From the NCBI RefSeq assembly GCF_026914185.1, contig NC_070559.1, positions 2,604,001 through 2,668,000 on the forward strand: a stretch of DNA of 64,000 nt. Direction: 5' to 3'. The notes beneath the pieces are model-generated. The model saw nothing but the letters and a program-made list of their open reading frames with translations. It did no database searches and was not told the origin of the DNA. Source of the stretch: Puccinia triticina. Its lineage: Eukaryota; Basidiomycota; Pucciniomycetes; Pucciniales; Pucciniaceae. Made by a program: the position numbers and the translations under genes. Positions 30,306 to 41,742 of the stretch are shown in pieces (positions within the stretch are counted from its first letter, which is position 1; each line of letters begins with the position of its first letter).

Positions 30306-32902
30306 TGTGAGCCTGAGTCTCTATAGTGACAACAGGACACAAGAAAGAAGGGGGAAAATATTTGGATTTCTTTGGATAAAGAAAATACAAATATAAAAGA
30401 GAGAGAGAAAGAGAGAGAGAGAAACTGAGCAGATTCAAGATAAGCAGATATTCAAGGTTATTCTGGTGGGAATGCACGTCCACTGGCAATGCTAACTCTT
30501 CAGAAGAGTGCTGCCAAGCTGTGCTAGAGAGTGCTACAGCTTCCTCTCACCAAAGAAACGTGGAGGAATCCTGGATTAGATAAGTTTAATCCAGCCACAA
30601 TTTTTTAGCTTCCTTCTGGATAGTCAAGGTTCTTTAAAGGGAAACCTATGTGGTTTGTTTCTTACAAAAACCACAGAAAAAGAATGCAGTTAAGGAGGGA
30701 CAGCCCTGTGATCAAGAATGAGGCAAAGGCCAGCAGAAAAGAGCAGATCAAGCAAGACACAGAGTTGTACCTCTGAGCTAAACAAGGTTCAGTGAAAGAG
30801 GTTACTTACTGTCAATATCCTTGGCGCCTCTGACGGTAGGTATACTGGGAGTGTTGTAAACTCTTTGGTGGTGATCCTGGGTGTCAGCCTACGTGATGCC
30901 AAGGATATTATCCTTCTAGCTACACGTGGTGCAAAGCTAAAGATTAGAGTTATGAAAATCTAAGACAAGGTTATAAGGGATAATTCCAACGTAATTGTTG
31001 GGAATTATGGCGTAAGAAATAAGGCAATTTGGGCCAATTTGACGTAATAAAATGAATATAATTAATTTTAAGAGGGGCCTGATAAATCAGGGGTGTTTAA
31101 TCCCTCTAGAATGAAGAACTGGGGCCTGTAAACAGGGGTGGTTTAAATCCCAGAAAGAAATGGCGGAGAATCTCAAGAGAAGGGGCTTAAACTTACTAGT
31201 ATAAGACCCTAGAGGCACTTGAGGTTCTTCAGGCGTGAAGTTGGGCAGTTGGAGGCGCTCAGAGGAGGTAATCTTGAGGGCAGGGTGGTTACTGGGCAGC
31301 TTCAGGGCGGAAATTGGGGCTAAAAATCACGAAAGTAGGTATTTTACCTGGCAAATCACAGGCTAATGAGGCTGTTGAAGGCGGGTAAAATTCTAATAGG
31401 TAATGTAAAGCTGGGGAATCTCCTTTTGGTCGGAGAAAGGGCCCTTTTTATAGCCTAGGCAGGCCTCCAGGGGCGCCCAGGGGACAGGGGGACACTTGTG
31501 GGCGCATTCTGAGGCAATTTGGTTGCGCTAGAAGGCGCTGTGGGTCGTGGGACCTTGGGGCTTGAATACAAGGGTTGCCAAGAGCCTTTTACAGAGGTTC
31601 TGCGTGGTTTTACACAAGCCTTACGCGTCATGGGGGCTGGTTTGGGGGTTCTGTGACGCTCATTTCCGTGGAAATGTGTCACAGAAGGTACTAGAACTGG
31701 CTTCTGTGCCCTTGTACACGTGCAAGCAGTGCTTCATACATGTTCTGGAGGCGCTTATTAAGTGCTTGTTCATTTGACCCCTTCTACATATTTACTACAG
31801 TTGTAATTTACACGTAGTGAGGCTTGGGAGAAGCTGGGGCGCTTTCTAGTGTCTCCTGTGCACGTTGCAAGAGCCTTTTTCCATCTAGAATGTTTTGACA
31901 TTGAATGACGTGGTAATTACATCCTGTTTGGTGATTAATTACATGTGTACAAGACATATAACACATGTAATATTGCTATTGGGGCGTATTCTGGCCCATT
32001 CTTACTTACTGGTAACCTGAGCGCTTTGGTTGCGGGCTAGTTTATGCATTATGCATATATGTACACTAGGAGCGCGGGCTTGAGCTCTAGGCAACAGAGC
32101 ACGCGGGCTTGGGTGCGCCACGCAACAAATAAAGCCATCTTTTAAACTATACACAACACCTCAGTTACGTCACTGAAAATGGGTGTAAATATATGTACTT
32201 GTATATATATGTGCATACAAGTGCATCCACGCGGGGCGTGATGCACTTGCGCAAACTTTGAAGTTAGTTTACACAAGGAAGGGATAATAATTAAGGGTAC
32301 TTGTAAGTGAGGTACCCTAGGTTATTTTACCCGTAGAATAAGAATCTTCTATAATATTTCACATATTAATTACATAAAGCTGAGTAATTAATTTTTTATA
32401 TATGTATTTAATGTTTTTTGCGTAGTTTTACATATGTAAGAGTAATAATGTCTCTTTCATATGTAACACTACTTTTTATGGTTTTATTTGTATTATTTCT
32501 ATGTCATGGTGGCTCTGCCATAGTAGCCAGCTGACACTGGGGTTATCTGGGGTGTGGTTCTGGTGTACTGGAGTCTGTAGATCCGCCTTGGGCAAGGGGG
32601 ATCCTGACTACAAAACTTTTCACAGTTTGCTTATGTAATTTACATATGTACATGTGGTTTGACGCGCCTGGTAGCGCTGACAAGTCACAACTGCGCATGC
32701 GCGCCACAACTCAATAACTCAGGGAAGGAGTATAGTTACAAGGAATTGATAAGTTGTAACTAGGGTTAAAATTGCATGAGGAAACAGAATATGAATTCAA
32801 AACAAGGTTATCTCTTAAGATGAAAAAGATATGAAGTAATTCACATGTAAAAGGTAGAAAAAGGCAGAGTTTAGGTCAGCTGAGTTGACTCTAAGGCTGA
32901 CA
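30306..32902 (+). mobile_element. TIR element, family A copy 2, with family B inside
   Basis: It matches 7889-8700 at both ends. It starts TGTGAGCCTGAGTC and ends AAGGCTGACA, with an imperfect 5-bp duplication CATAG/CATAA (30301-30305, 32903-32907). The middle is expanded by the insertion at 30882-32536, at a point where copy 1 reads straight through. A GA-rich microsatellite (GAGAGA) lies near 30400-30422. Confidence 0.7.
30882..32536 (+). mobile_element. TIR element, family B copy 1 (1.66 kb)
   Basis: It begins TGTCAGCCTACGTGATGCC and ends TAGCCAGCTGACA, with a perfect 5-bp duplication CTGGG (30877-30881, 32537-32541). The uninterrupted site exists in family A copy 1 as GATCCTGGGTGTC at about 8347. 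No transposase frame is present. Confidence 0.75.
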
Positions 32903-32907
32903 CATAA

Positions 32908-33404
32908 AACATACCACAACTACGGAAGAGACAAGCCAGCACTAACCGGTACAGTGCCTTGAATCACGCTCAGTACCCCCTAGTCCTTCCAATGTCCATT
33001 CCACTTAATCAATAATACTCTTTGTGGATGGCCCTATTCCCGTCAGGTAGGCTTGATATTTCATTTTTAGACACTACTGTTTGCAATCCTTGGTGTCTGC
33101 CAACAACCACAAATGCCACAAAAAGTTATTTTGGACTGCTTTACATGCTCTGAGGGATTTTTCTCATCTCCCAACCGCAAAAGCTGATGTAGGACACCAA
33201 TAAATGTTCATACATCAATCAAAAGCAATGCTCTAAACCATCTTAGTTCGTAGTCCACCAGCAGGTCCTGCAAAATTGTCCAAAGCGCAGTGGACACCTC
33301 TAGAGATTGCCTGCACTTTGTTCTGCCCAAAGGCTATATTTTTACCAATGTGTAACTCACAGATTTCAAGTCAGATCATGTGAAGCAGAGTTTGCAATAA
33401 ATGT
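32908..33404. other. Unassigned spacer
   Basis: No gene or repeat structure recognised. Confidence 0.3.
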
Positions 33405-33412
33405 GTTCAAAT

Positions 33413-34568
33413 TAGAGATGGCCATGGGGACCCGGGTACCTGCCATGATTTTGTAAAAACTTAGGTACCCAGACTCGCCGCCAACACCCGCGGACAGGTA
33501 CCGCCGGTACCCGTGGCGTGTGCCCCGGGTACCCTCACTATATTTTACACAACTACAGACTTTTTTCATTTTCAAAGCCACTAGTTGTTGGAAAATAATA
33601 TCTCATAAAGAAAAAACCTTGGATTATTGAATCCACAATGATCTGTCATTTGTAATAAAAAATTTCTTGCATGATCACACTTGATCTTTACCTTTTATCT
33701 TTAATTTATCCTTTTTTTCATCTTGGAGTCCTTCCTTCCACCTTTTGAGCATACCGGGGGGGATTTGGGACATGTCAGCATGAGATAATAACCACAATAG
33801 CTTGCATGTTGTCCCATCCGCATATGCTTGATTGGGTCCACCATACAAGCCGTGAATGGCATAACAATTGAGGTGGGGTGAGGCCAGAAAAATGAGAAAT
33901 GGACTTACTGGGGCTGTGAACCAATTATGATTCAGAGGAAGTGAAACTGGGAGTGAGAGCAGCGAGCGAGAGCAGCGAGCGAGAGCAGCGAGCAAGAGCA
34001 GCGAGCAAGAGCAGCGAGCAAGAGCAGCGAGCAAGAGCAGCGAGCGAGAGCAGCGAGCGAGAGCAGCAAGCAAGAGCAGCGAGCGAGAGCAGCGAGCGAG
34101 AGCAGCGAGCAAGAGCAGCGAGCAAGAGCAGCGAGCAAGAGCAGCGAGCGAGAGCAGCAAGCAAGAGCAGCGAGCGAGAGCAGCAAGCTGTATTGGATGT
34201 AGAAGCACACAACTTAGATCAGCTTTCTTGCAGTGAGGGGGGGAAGGCTTGGATTTTCAGATAGATCGTTAGCTTACAGGGGATGGTTGCGACTCAATTC
34301 TGAGTCAGATGAGGCGAGAGCAGTATCGTTTACGGTATTGGGTGTGATGTGGGACGGGTTGGGACTCGGCGGAGTCAACTCTGCGGCAGGTGCCTGAACG
34401 GGTACCTGTGTTGGACACGGGTACTTGCTATTTTTCAGCCATATGTCACAGACCCGTACTCGTACATGGCACCCGCGGGGGGGGGGGGGGGGGGTACCCA
34501 AGGACAGGTAGGGGTACCCGCCCGCGGGTGCCGGGTACCGCCAGAAAGGTACCCACTGGCAATCTCTA
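33413..34568. mobile_element. hAT-like element F (1.16 kb)
   Basis: Termini TAGAGATGGCCATGGG and, reversed, TAGAGATTGCCAGTGGG, flanked by a perfect 8-bp duplication GTTCAAAT (33405-33412, 34569-34576). Eight-base duplications and TAGAGATGxCA ends are hAT features. GGTACC-rich subterminal repeats are present at both ends. The interior carries a 13-bp minisatellite and an 18-G run. No transposase. Confidence 0.8.
33950..34190 (+). repeat. 13-bp minisatellite, ~18 copies
   Basis: The unit is GAGCAGCGAGCGA with G/A variants. Since 13 is not a multiple of three, it keeps several frames open on both strands; those reading frames are not genes. Confidence 0.85.
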
Positions 34569-34738
34569 GTTCAAATCTTGGTGCTGTTGCACTGCAGATT
34601 GAATCAGTCCACCAAGCATTTTTTTCTCAACTCAAGTGCGGGATTGCGGGCCTCAACAAACACATGGATGTATCTGATAGATCATGAAGTTTTTATTTCA
34701 AGCTCCGAAATCCAACTCAAGAGGTCTGCCACCATTTC

Positions 34739-35130
34739 TGTCAGCCTTGGTGATGCCAAGAGCAGTGCTCCTCTAGCTACACCGGGTGATGGATAGGAGA
34801 GGGGATAATTCTTAAATGTTTGAGATATTTATTTCAAAGAAATAAATTAAAACATAATAAAAAACAGAGGGGCCCAACGGATCAGGGGTTGTTTTGATCC
34901 CTCTAAATATAGGTGGCTGGGGCCTGCGAGCAGGTTTGGTTTGGTTCTCAGTCTTAAAAATAATGAGAAATAGCGGCAATAAGAGAAATGGTTTTACTTA
35001 CTTATTATTTAAACCTATTCTTATTGTGGCAAAATAAAATTGAGATTTTTTGCAACAGGATCAAGACACAGACAATAAGAATACTAGATCAATTGGAATC
35101 TGAATATTTTGAGTCAATATAGTGATTAGA
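34739..35130 (+). mobile_element. TIR element, family B copy 2 (left part)
   Basis: It starts TGTCAGCCTTGGTGATGCC and shares CTAGCTACAC, GGGGCC--ACGGATCAGGGG and GGCTGGGGCCTG with 30882-31200. A right end with the same ATTTC flank was not found, so it may be truncated. AT-rich sequence to about 35600 has no ORF. Confidence 0.55.
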
Positions 35131-35579
35131 ATGTCTTTGGGTTGTCTTAAGCTGAGGAGATCAAAAATGAGGATGAACCTACCTCTTTAAATATTGTTTC
35201 AATCTCCTTGATAACCAATCTTTTGTCCGTCTTTCTAGCTAGTTCAATGGGGCTGTCAATGTCATCAATTGTGTATTATTTGAAAACTCGGATGAGGCGG
35301 TTTTTATTGGGATGATCCTCTTTGGGGAGGATCTAGTCATTGGTAGGTGACTCATGTCACTTAAATCTCCATGACAGGTGTACATGTAGCTTGCGCACCC
35401 AGTTATTGTTTATTATTCACCCGGAATATATTTCAAATACGCACCAGTTTATGGATTACTATCAACTTGAACTATATGTACATTATTAAGTATTTATATT
35501 TTCTATGTATCCCACTTTCTTAAATCCACAAAGTCCTAGACCTCTAGATCTAAGTTTTGGGGTGTATTATTTTACAATT

Positions 35580-36165
35580 CTAACAAAAATTATCATTCAC
35601 ACAGTAATTTAAACATGAGCAAAAGTTGAATAATACCCAAAGACCCAAAGGCCCTATGGATGACCCTCCAGCTGTGCTGGAGCAACAAGCAAAAGTGGGC
35701 CGGTTGTTAAAGCCTAAGGTGTTTAGGGAGGGCCTAACCAAGCAGTTAGGGGGCTCCCAGGGAGGGGGTAGGACAAAACCGGATCCCCTGGGGGGACAAA
35801 TTGCTGCAACACCCTCCCCTTTAAATATGCACAGTCCATGCTTGCCACCCACAGTCACCCGTCACAGCCCGTCACTCAACAGCAAACCAGCATTGCCACC
35901 ACCCTGATTGTTCCTGTCCACTATCACTACTGTTGTCTCAGCCACTGCCCCATCGCCATCTGCACCTTGTGCCACACCGTGATCATGGCAACCAAGTTAG
36001 TTTTTTCCCATAGCTACCATCAGTTTCCCCCTTCAACACAACACATGGTATACCACCACTCAACACCCCTCATTCAAGCTGACAGGTACCATCAACTTTT
36101 CTTTGGGCCGTCAGTCCCATTCAAGTATCTTGTGTTGGTCTCCATACAATGACGGACAATTGAAG
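35580..36165. other. Unassigned spacer before the SEC23 pseudogene
   Basis: GC-poor then moderately GC-rich DNA with no ORF that I can tie to a family. Confidence 0.3.
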
Positions 36166-36732
36166 ATGGGTTTCAATGCGAACTTGGCTTGGAAGATTTG
36201 CTCTCTTATGCCCAGAACATCAAATGTGGTTTATTTTGAAGCGGTCACTGCCGCGGGTACTTGGTACTCAACTAGGGCCCAAATCAAGAGGATGTATACA
36301 GTGAGTAACTCACTACCAACACACATTGGGTCAATTCTGGCTGCGGGTTACCACATTAGCTCCTGTCTTTGCTGAAGCAGGTAACACAATTAATGTCTCA
36401 TCTTTTGATCAAGAGGAGGCAGCAGTCTTGATGGCCAGGATCACCATCTTCAAAGCTGAGATTGATGACTCTCCCAATGTGCTCAGGTGGCTAGACCAAA
36501 TGCTTATCTGTCTTGGTCAGAAGTTTGCGGACTAAAGAAAGGAAGATCCCAGTAGTTTGTTTGGCAGATTCTATCCACAGTTCATGTTCCATCAAAGGAG
36601 AAGTCAACTTCTTCAAGTCTTCAACAACTTGCACCAGGAAAAATCAGTAGTCACTAGATGACAACTGACATGACACCTGCTCCAGCTGGCTATCCAGCCT
36701 CTAGTGCAATTTTCACAAGCTGATCCTCAGCT

Positions 36733-37236
36733 TTGTCCCAGGCCCAGCTGCTGCTCAGCCTTGGCCCAGGCCCAGCTGCTGCTCAGCCTTGGCCCAGGCC
36801 CAGCTGCTGCTCAGCCTTGGCCCAGGCCCAGCTGCTGCTCAGCCTTGGCCCAGGCCCAGCTGCTGCTCAGCCTTGGCCCAGGCCCAGCTGCTGCTCAGCC
36901 TTGGCCCAGGCCCAGCTGCTGCTCAGCCTTGGCCCAGGCCCAGCTGCTGCTCAGCCTTGGCCCAGGCCCAGCTGCTGCTCAGCCTTGGCCCAGGCCCAGC
37001 TGCTGCTCAGCCTTGGCCCAGGCCCAGCTGCTGCTCAGCCTTGGCCCAGGCCCAGCTGCTGCTCAGCCTTGGCCCAGGCCCAGCTGCTGCTCAGCCTTGG
37101 CCCAGGCCCAGCTGCTGCTCAGCCTTGGCCCAGGCCCAGCTGCTGCTCAGCCTTGGCCCAGGCCCAGCTGCTGCTCAGCCTTGGCCCAGGCCCAGCTGCT
37201 GCTCAGCCTTGGCCCAGGCCCAGCTGCTGCTCAGCC
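36733..37236 (+). repeat. 28-bp tandem array, 18 copies
   Basis: The unit is TTGGCCCAGGCCCAGCTGCT plus GCTCAGCC. It is repeated with almost no variation for 504 bp. The opposite arm of element H has only one or two degenerate copies, so the array expanded after the palindrome formed. Reading frames through it are artefacts. Confidence 0.9.
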
Positions 37237-37374
37237 TTTGCCTGAGCAAGAACGGGCATTGATAAATGCACACCCGTCCCCCGGGGGCACGCCCACGCCC
37301 ACCCCCTTTGAAAAGCTTTATCAAGGGCGTGCGAGGGCGTGCACGCCCCCACATAGGCGTGACAAGCGTGCACC

Positions 37375-38610
37375 GTGCCTGCTCGCCGAGAGCCCCTCGG
37401 CGGGCAGGTGCATGTACATACATATACCTGCTCGCCGAGAGCCCCTCGGCGGGTAGGTGTATGTATCCCTGCTCGCCGAGAAGGATAACTCTCGGCGAGC
37501 AAGTATACAAACACCTGCCCGCCAAGCCTGCTCACCTAGAGCCCCTCGGCGGGCAGGTACAGATCCCACCTCGCCGAGAGCCTTGCCTGCTCGCGAGAAG
37601 GATAACTCTCGGCGAGCAGGGCATGTATACCTGCTCACCGAGAGCCCCTCGGCGGGCAGGTGCATGTATACCTGCTCGCCGAGAGAAATTATCGGCGAGC
37701 AGGCATACAGATCCCACCTCGCCGAGAGCCTCTCGGCGAGAAGGTATACATACACCTGCCCACCAAGCCTGCTCACCGAGAGCCCCTCGGCGGGCAGGTG
37801 CATTTATACCTGCTCGCCGAGAGGAATCCTCGGCGAGCAGGCATACAGATCCCACCTCGCCGAGGGCCTCTCGGGAGCAGGTATACTTGAACCTGCCCGC
37901 CGAAGGGCTCTTGGTGAGCAGGCTCGCCGGGCAAGTGTTTGTATACCTGCTCGCCGAGAGTTATCCTTCTCGGCGAGCAGGCAAGGCTCTCGGCGAGCGG
38001 GGATATGTATGCCTGCTCGCCATGGATTTCTCTCGGCGAGCAGGTATACATGCACCTCCCGCCGAGCCCGCTCGCCAAGAGCCCCTCGTCGGGCAGGTGC
38101 AAGTATACCTGCTCGCCGAGAGGCTCTTGGCGAGGTGGGATATGTATGCCTGCTCGCCGAGGAGGTATAAATGCACCTGCCCGCCGAGGGGCTCTCGGTG
38201 AGCAGGCTCGGCGGGCAGGTGTATGTATACCTGCTCGCCGAGAGGCTCTCGGCGAGGTGGGATCTGTATGCCTGCTCGCCGAGGATTTCTCTCGGCGAGC
38301 AGGTATACATGCACCTGCCCGCCGAGGGGCTCTCGGTGAGCAGGTATACATGCACCTGCTCGCCGAGAGTTATCCTTCTCGGCGAGCAGGGATACATACA
38401 CCTACCCGCCGAGGGGGGCGGGCAGGTGTTTGTATACCTGCTCGCCGAGAGTTATTCTTCTCGGCGAGCAGGCAAGGCTCTCGGCGAGCAGGTGCATGTA
38501 TACCTGCTCTCCGAGAGGCTCTCGGCGAGGTGGGATCTGTACCTGCCCGCCGAGGGGCTCTCGGCGAGCAGGTATACTTGCACCTGCCCGCCGAGGGGCT
38601 CCCAACGAGC
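37375..38610. repeat. Array of palindromic CTGCTCGCCGAGAG modules
   Basis: For about 1.2 kb the sequence alternates CCTGCTCGCCGAGAG and CTCTCGGCGAGCAGG (or CTCGGCGGGCAGG) with short spacers such as TATAC, GTGCATGT and AGATCCCAC. Nearly every module can pair with its neighbour and with many distant ones. All six frames stay open for 100-300 codons for this reason, so none is a gene. Confidence 0.85.
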
Positions 38611-39192
38611 CATGGTGCACGCCCGTGAACGCCCATGTGGGGGCGTGCACGCCCTCGCACGCCCATACAGCGGCGTGCATGCCCTTCGACTCGCACACCC
38701 TTGATAAAGGGCGTGCGGTCCACCTGACCGGTCCGCATATTCCCCCCTTGAAGGATTGTTCCCGCGCGCGCGGGAGACATCCTTCAAGGGTGTGTTACAC
38801 CCAACCAGCGCCACACGCCCTTTTCGAAGGGCGTGGGCGAGGGTGTGCCCCCGGGGGACGGGTGTGCGTTTATCAACACCCGTTCTTGCTCAAGCAAAGG
38901 CTGAGCAGTGGCTTTTCCTGTGCCAAGACTGAGGGGCAGCTGGGCCTGGGCCAAGGCTGAGCAGCAGCTGTGCCTGGGACAAAGCTGAGGAGCAGCTTGT
39001 GAAAAATGCAAGCTAGAGGCTTCAGCTGTGCCAAAATGGGCACTGAGCTGTGTGCCAGCCAGCCCTTAACTAGCAGATGGAGTAGCTTTGGAGCTGAAAC
39101 CAGAGCTGTGTTATGTCAGTTGTCATCAACTTACTACTTTTTTTTCCTGGTGTTGCCTGATGAAACAGAATTTGACCGGTGAGTCTTCATAG

Positions 39193-40229
39193 AGCAAAGG
39201 TGGACTGACCACTCACTTGGTTATGTAGCCACTGATATCAGAAAGGCCAGGGGCAAGTATCTGTGTGTGAGCCACTGACCAGTGTGGTAAGACCATTCAA
39301 AACCAAAATCTTTGAAAATAGGTTAAAAATACATTTCATATACATTAAATTTATATACATACCGTCAAAAAGCGTGGAAGAATTCAGTTTACAAGTCATA
39401 AGGCTATTACATACAAATTACATAAGAACTGTTTATCTTAAAGCGCTCAAAAGCGCTGAACACCCTTGAAATCACATGTACATAATTTTGTTTTCACATG
39501 GTGTTTATTTTATCACAAGTTCACTTAAAAACCACTCATATCTTGGCAATCACCTGAATTAGGCCAAGTTTTCCCCAATAGGAAATTTCCCCACACAGAT
39601 TTTCAATCACATGTAGCAAATCACTTCTTAGACGTAATTTTACTTCCCAATTAGTCCAAGCCAAGTGATCATAACCCAAAGAGGAAAATTGTTTTCATTA
39701 CATATGTAAATCTTTCCCAACTGGTACATTTATTTCACATTACATTGAACAGCTTTCCCCATTAGTACATTTATTTCACTCCATTGTAAATCACTCTCAG
39801 ACGTGATTTTTCCTATAAAAGGAGGCCTCTCTTGCCCCTTGTTGTTTTCTTTCCCCCTCATGCTTGCATTAGTGAATGAAAATTGATATCATTCAGCAGA
39901 CATCACTTCAAAAATTGCCCCCTTCCAACATTGCCTTATAAAATTGCCCCTTATCAAAAATTGCCTCACATCTCACTTTGACTCGAAAATCTGACTTATT
40001 AAATTAAGTTCAGGAATCTCCCAGAGTACTCATCACACCAAACTCTTCTAAATTATAACATAACATCAAAATTACATATTACAAGGTTTAAAATAGCAAC
40101 AAGATTTACATAGTTAAATTCAGAAAGATTGCGCCACACTAAAATAAATAGTGTATCTCCTAGAGCTTAATTACAGGAGGGCAGCCCTTCAAGCACCTGT
40201 GTAACTTGTCATTTCCGTGATATTTTTAC
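39193..40229. other. Unassigned AT-rich spacer
   Basis: No ORF recognised. TATAAAAGGAGGCC near 39815 followed by a pyrimidine-rich tract resembles the site near 5149 and may mark an old LTR or promoter. Confidence 0.3.
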
Positions 40230-40431
40230 ATTTCCCCTCCAAGCTCTGCTTACGCCCTGCGTGAGAGTTCCACACCGGTGTGGATGAGCTGGTGCCAGGT
40301 GGAGGTGGCGGTGCATCTGGTGCTCAAGATCATGGCCAGCTCGCCGTCGAGGTTGCCGGCAGCCTTGATGGCCGTGCACAGCTCAAGCCCTAGTGGTTGT
40401 CCTTTATCTTGATGTTTCTTGATGTTCATGA

Positions 40432-40730
40432 TCAGGAGAGGTCGGCGGACAAGCAGTGCTCCTCACAGTTACCACATCTGCAGCCCCCGACACACTGTCC
40501 TGCCACGTGCCGCACCGGCGCCACCTTCAGCTTCTGGTTCCGGTTCAGCATCCCAATAAGCCCATTAGCCGTGTATCTGTCGCCCATCCCCCAAACCTTG
40601 CATATTATCTCTCTCCGAAGGGCCGCCCAGATAGAGAGAGAACCCAACCCACCGCTTCTCATCATTCATCTTCAGATCCTTGTACATAAAGACAATTGAT
40701 CCCGTGCGCGTCAAGGTCACCTTGAACGTC
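40432..40730 (-). pseudogene. Unrecognised protein fragment, degenerate
   Basis: Minus-strand frames read ETFKVTLTRTGSIVFMYKDL, KMNDEKRWVGFSLYLGGPSE and, after a frameshift, LKVAPVRHVAGQCVGGCRCG with CEEHC. The composition is that of a real, structured protein rather than chance, and a Cys-rich cluster ends it. I do not recognise the family. Element G is inserted just upstream of it (8 bp GTAGAACT on this strand). Confidence 0.35.
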
Positions 40731-40770
40731 TCTTGCCAACACATGGTTGCCCTCCACCAACCAGTTCTAC

Positions 40771-41567
40771 TAGGGGTGAGCCTGGGTTGGGTCAGCCCAC
40801 AGGTCAACCCAACCCACCAGGGTCTGGGGCGGGGCGGTTCAGCCGGATGCCCATTTTTGACCCGGATGGGTCGACCCACTGGGTGGCCCGTTGTGGGTCG
40901 GGTCACGGGTTTTTGGGGATGGGTTGGCCCATGGGTACCCATTGAGACCCGGCTCACCGTGGGGATGTGAGTGATCCAGGAATCTGAAACAGTTGCTCCA
41001 GAAGCATAATGAAGATGAAGACAACTTGGCCTTCCAACAGCATCTTGCTAAGACCAAAGGTGTTGCCTTGACTGGGACCCCGACCAGAGAGCTCAATCTT
41101 TACCTTCAAGAGGCAAAAATCTCAATATCAAAGGGAATCCAATTTGACATACTCAAATGGTGGGACTTGAATTGCAATACGGTTTCCAACCCTTGCTCAA
41201 CTTGCTTGAACAATTTTGAGTATCCCAGAAACCTCTGTTGCATCCAAAGCAGTGTTCTCCACCTCCGGCCAAGTCCTACACAAATACCAAAGCCGCCTCA
41301 ATCCTGATACACTTGAGGTGCTTGTCTGCACTCAATATTGGCTCAAAGATGACAATGAGGATCATGACACATCTGAAGAATAGAAGTGCTTCACGATGTA
41401 CACATGCTTTTATTTATTTTTTTCTTCATTTCAACCATTGTGATAAGCCATACACATGATCAACAGGGTCCATTTTGTATATAGCCAGTTCAACGCACCC
41501 AGATCTTATTAAAAAACATTTTTTTGAATTACCTCTCTGGACCAACCCATGGGTTGGCCCATGACCC

Positions 41568-41600
<33 letters not shown>

Positions 41601-41742
41601 ACCTTCTCCACTCGGGATGGGTTGGGTCATGAGGCGGCTCTTGATATTTTAAATCTCTGACCCAACCCGCCCCGACCCATTTAAAAACGGGGCGGGGCGG
41701 GTTGGCATTTTTCCGACCCAACCCGGCCCATCCTCATCCCTA
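40771..41742. mobile_element. hAT-like element G (972 bp)
   Basis: Ends TAGGGGTGAGCCTGGG and, reversed, TAGGGATGAGGATGGG, with a perfect 8-bp duplication AGTTCTAC (40763-40770, 41743-41750). Subterminal regions carry many GGGTTGGGTC and GACCCAACCC words. A 30-C run lies at 41570-41599. No transposase is present. Confidence 0.82.

Larger units (their letters stand above)
36632..39153. mobile_element. CACTA-like element H with palindromic core (2.5 kb)
   Basis: Both ends read CACCAGGAAAAA inward, with a 3-bp duplication TTG (36629-36631, 39154-39156). CAC ends and 3-bp duplications are CACTA/EnSpm traits. The arms are long inverted repeats: ATGACAACTGACAT, TTTTCACAAGCTG and CCCGGGGG blocks near the left recur inverted near the right. 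Removal rejoins SEC23 codons in frame as NNLPDET. Inside are an 18-copy 28-bp array and a cluster of palindromes. No transposase is encoded. Confidence 0.72.
36166..39192 (+). pseudogene. SEC23 (COPII coat) pseudogene, split by element H
   Basis: Intronless pieces match the Sec23 C-terminal half: [71 protein letters not shown] and QKFAD, then a TAA at 36532-36534 where Tyr is expected. RKEDPSS, FYPQFMFHQRRSQLLQVFNN follow up to 36628. After element H the match resumes at 39157 with PDETEFDR. Sec23 activates Sar1 and forms the inner COPII coat, but this copy has internal deletions and stops. The lack of introns suggests a retrocopy. Its coverage is partial, so a processed origin is inference. 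Confidence 0.75.

Noticed and set aside
33675..34264. ORFs of 90-177 codons of Ala/Ser/Arg or Leu/Cys repeats
   Set aside because: Products of a 13-bp minisatellite read in different frames.
36076..36086. AGCTGACAGG as the right end of family B copy 2
   Set aside because: No matching ATTTC duplication follows it and the upstream sequence does not match family B's right end.
36733..38610. CRISPR-like array
   Set aside because: No unique spacers: 28-bp units are directly abutting, and the palindrome spacers repeat. The host is a eukaryote.
36704..38960. Many ORFs of 100-311 codons on both strands
   Set aside because: They come from a 28-bp tandem array and a palindrome cluster that lack stops in all frames. 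Composition is repetitive and there is no protein-like pattern.
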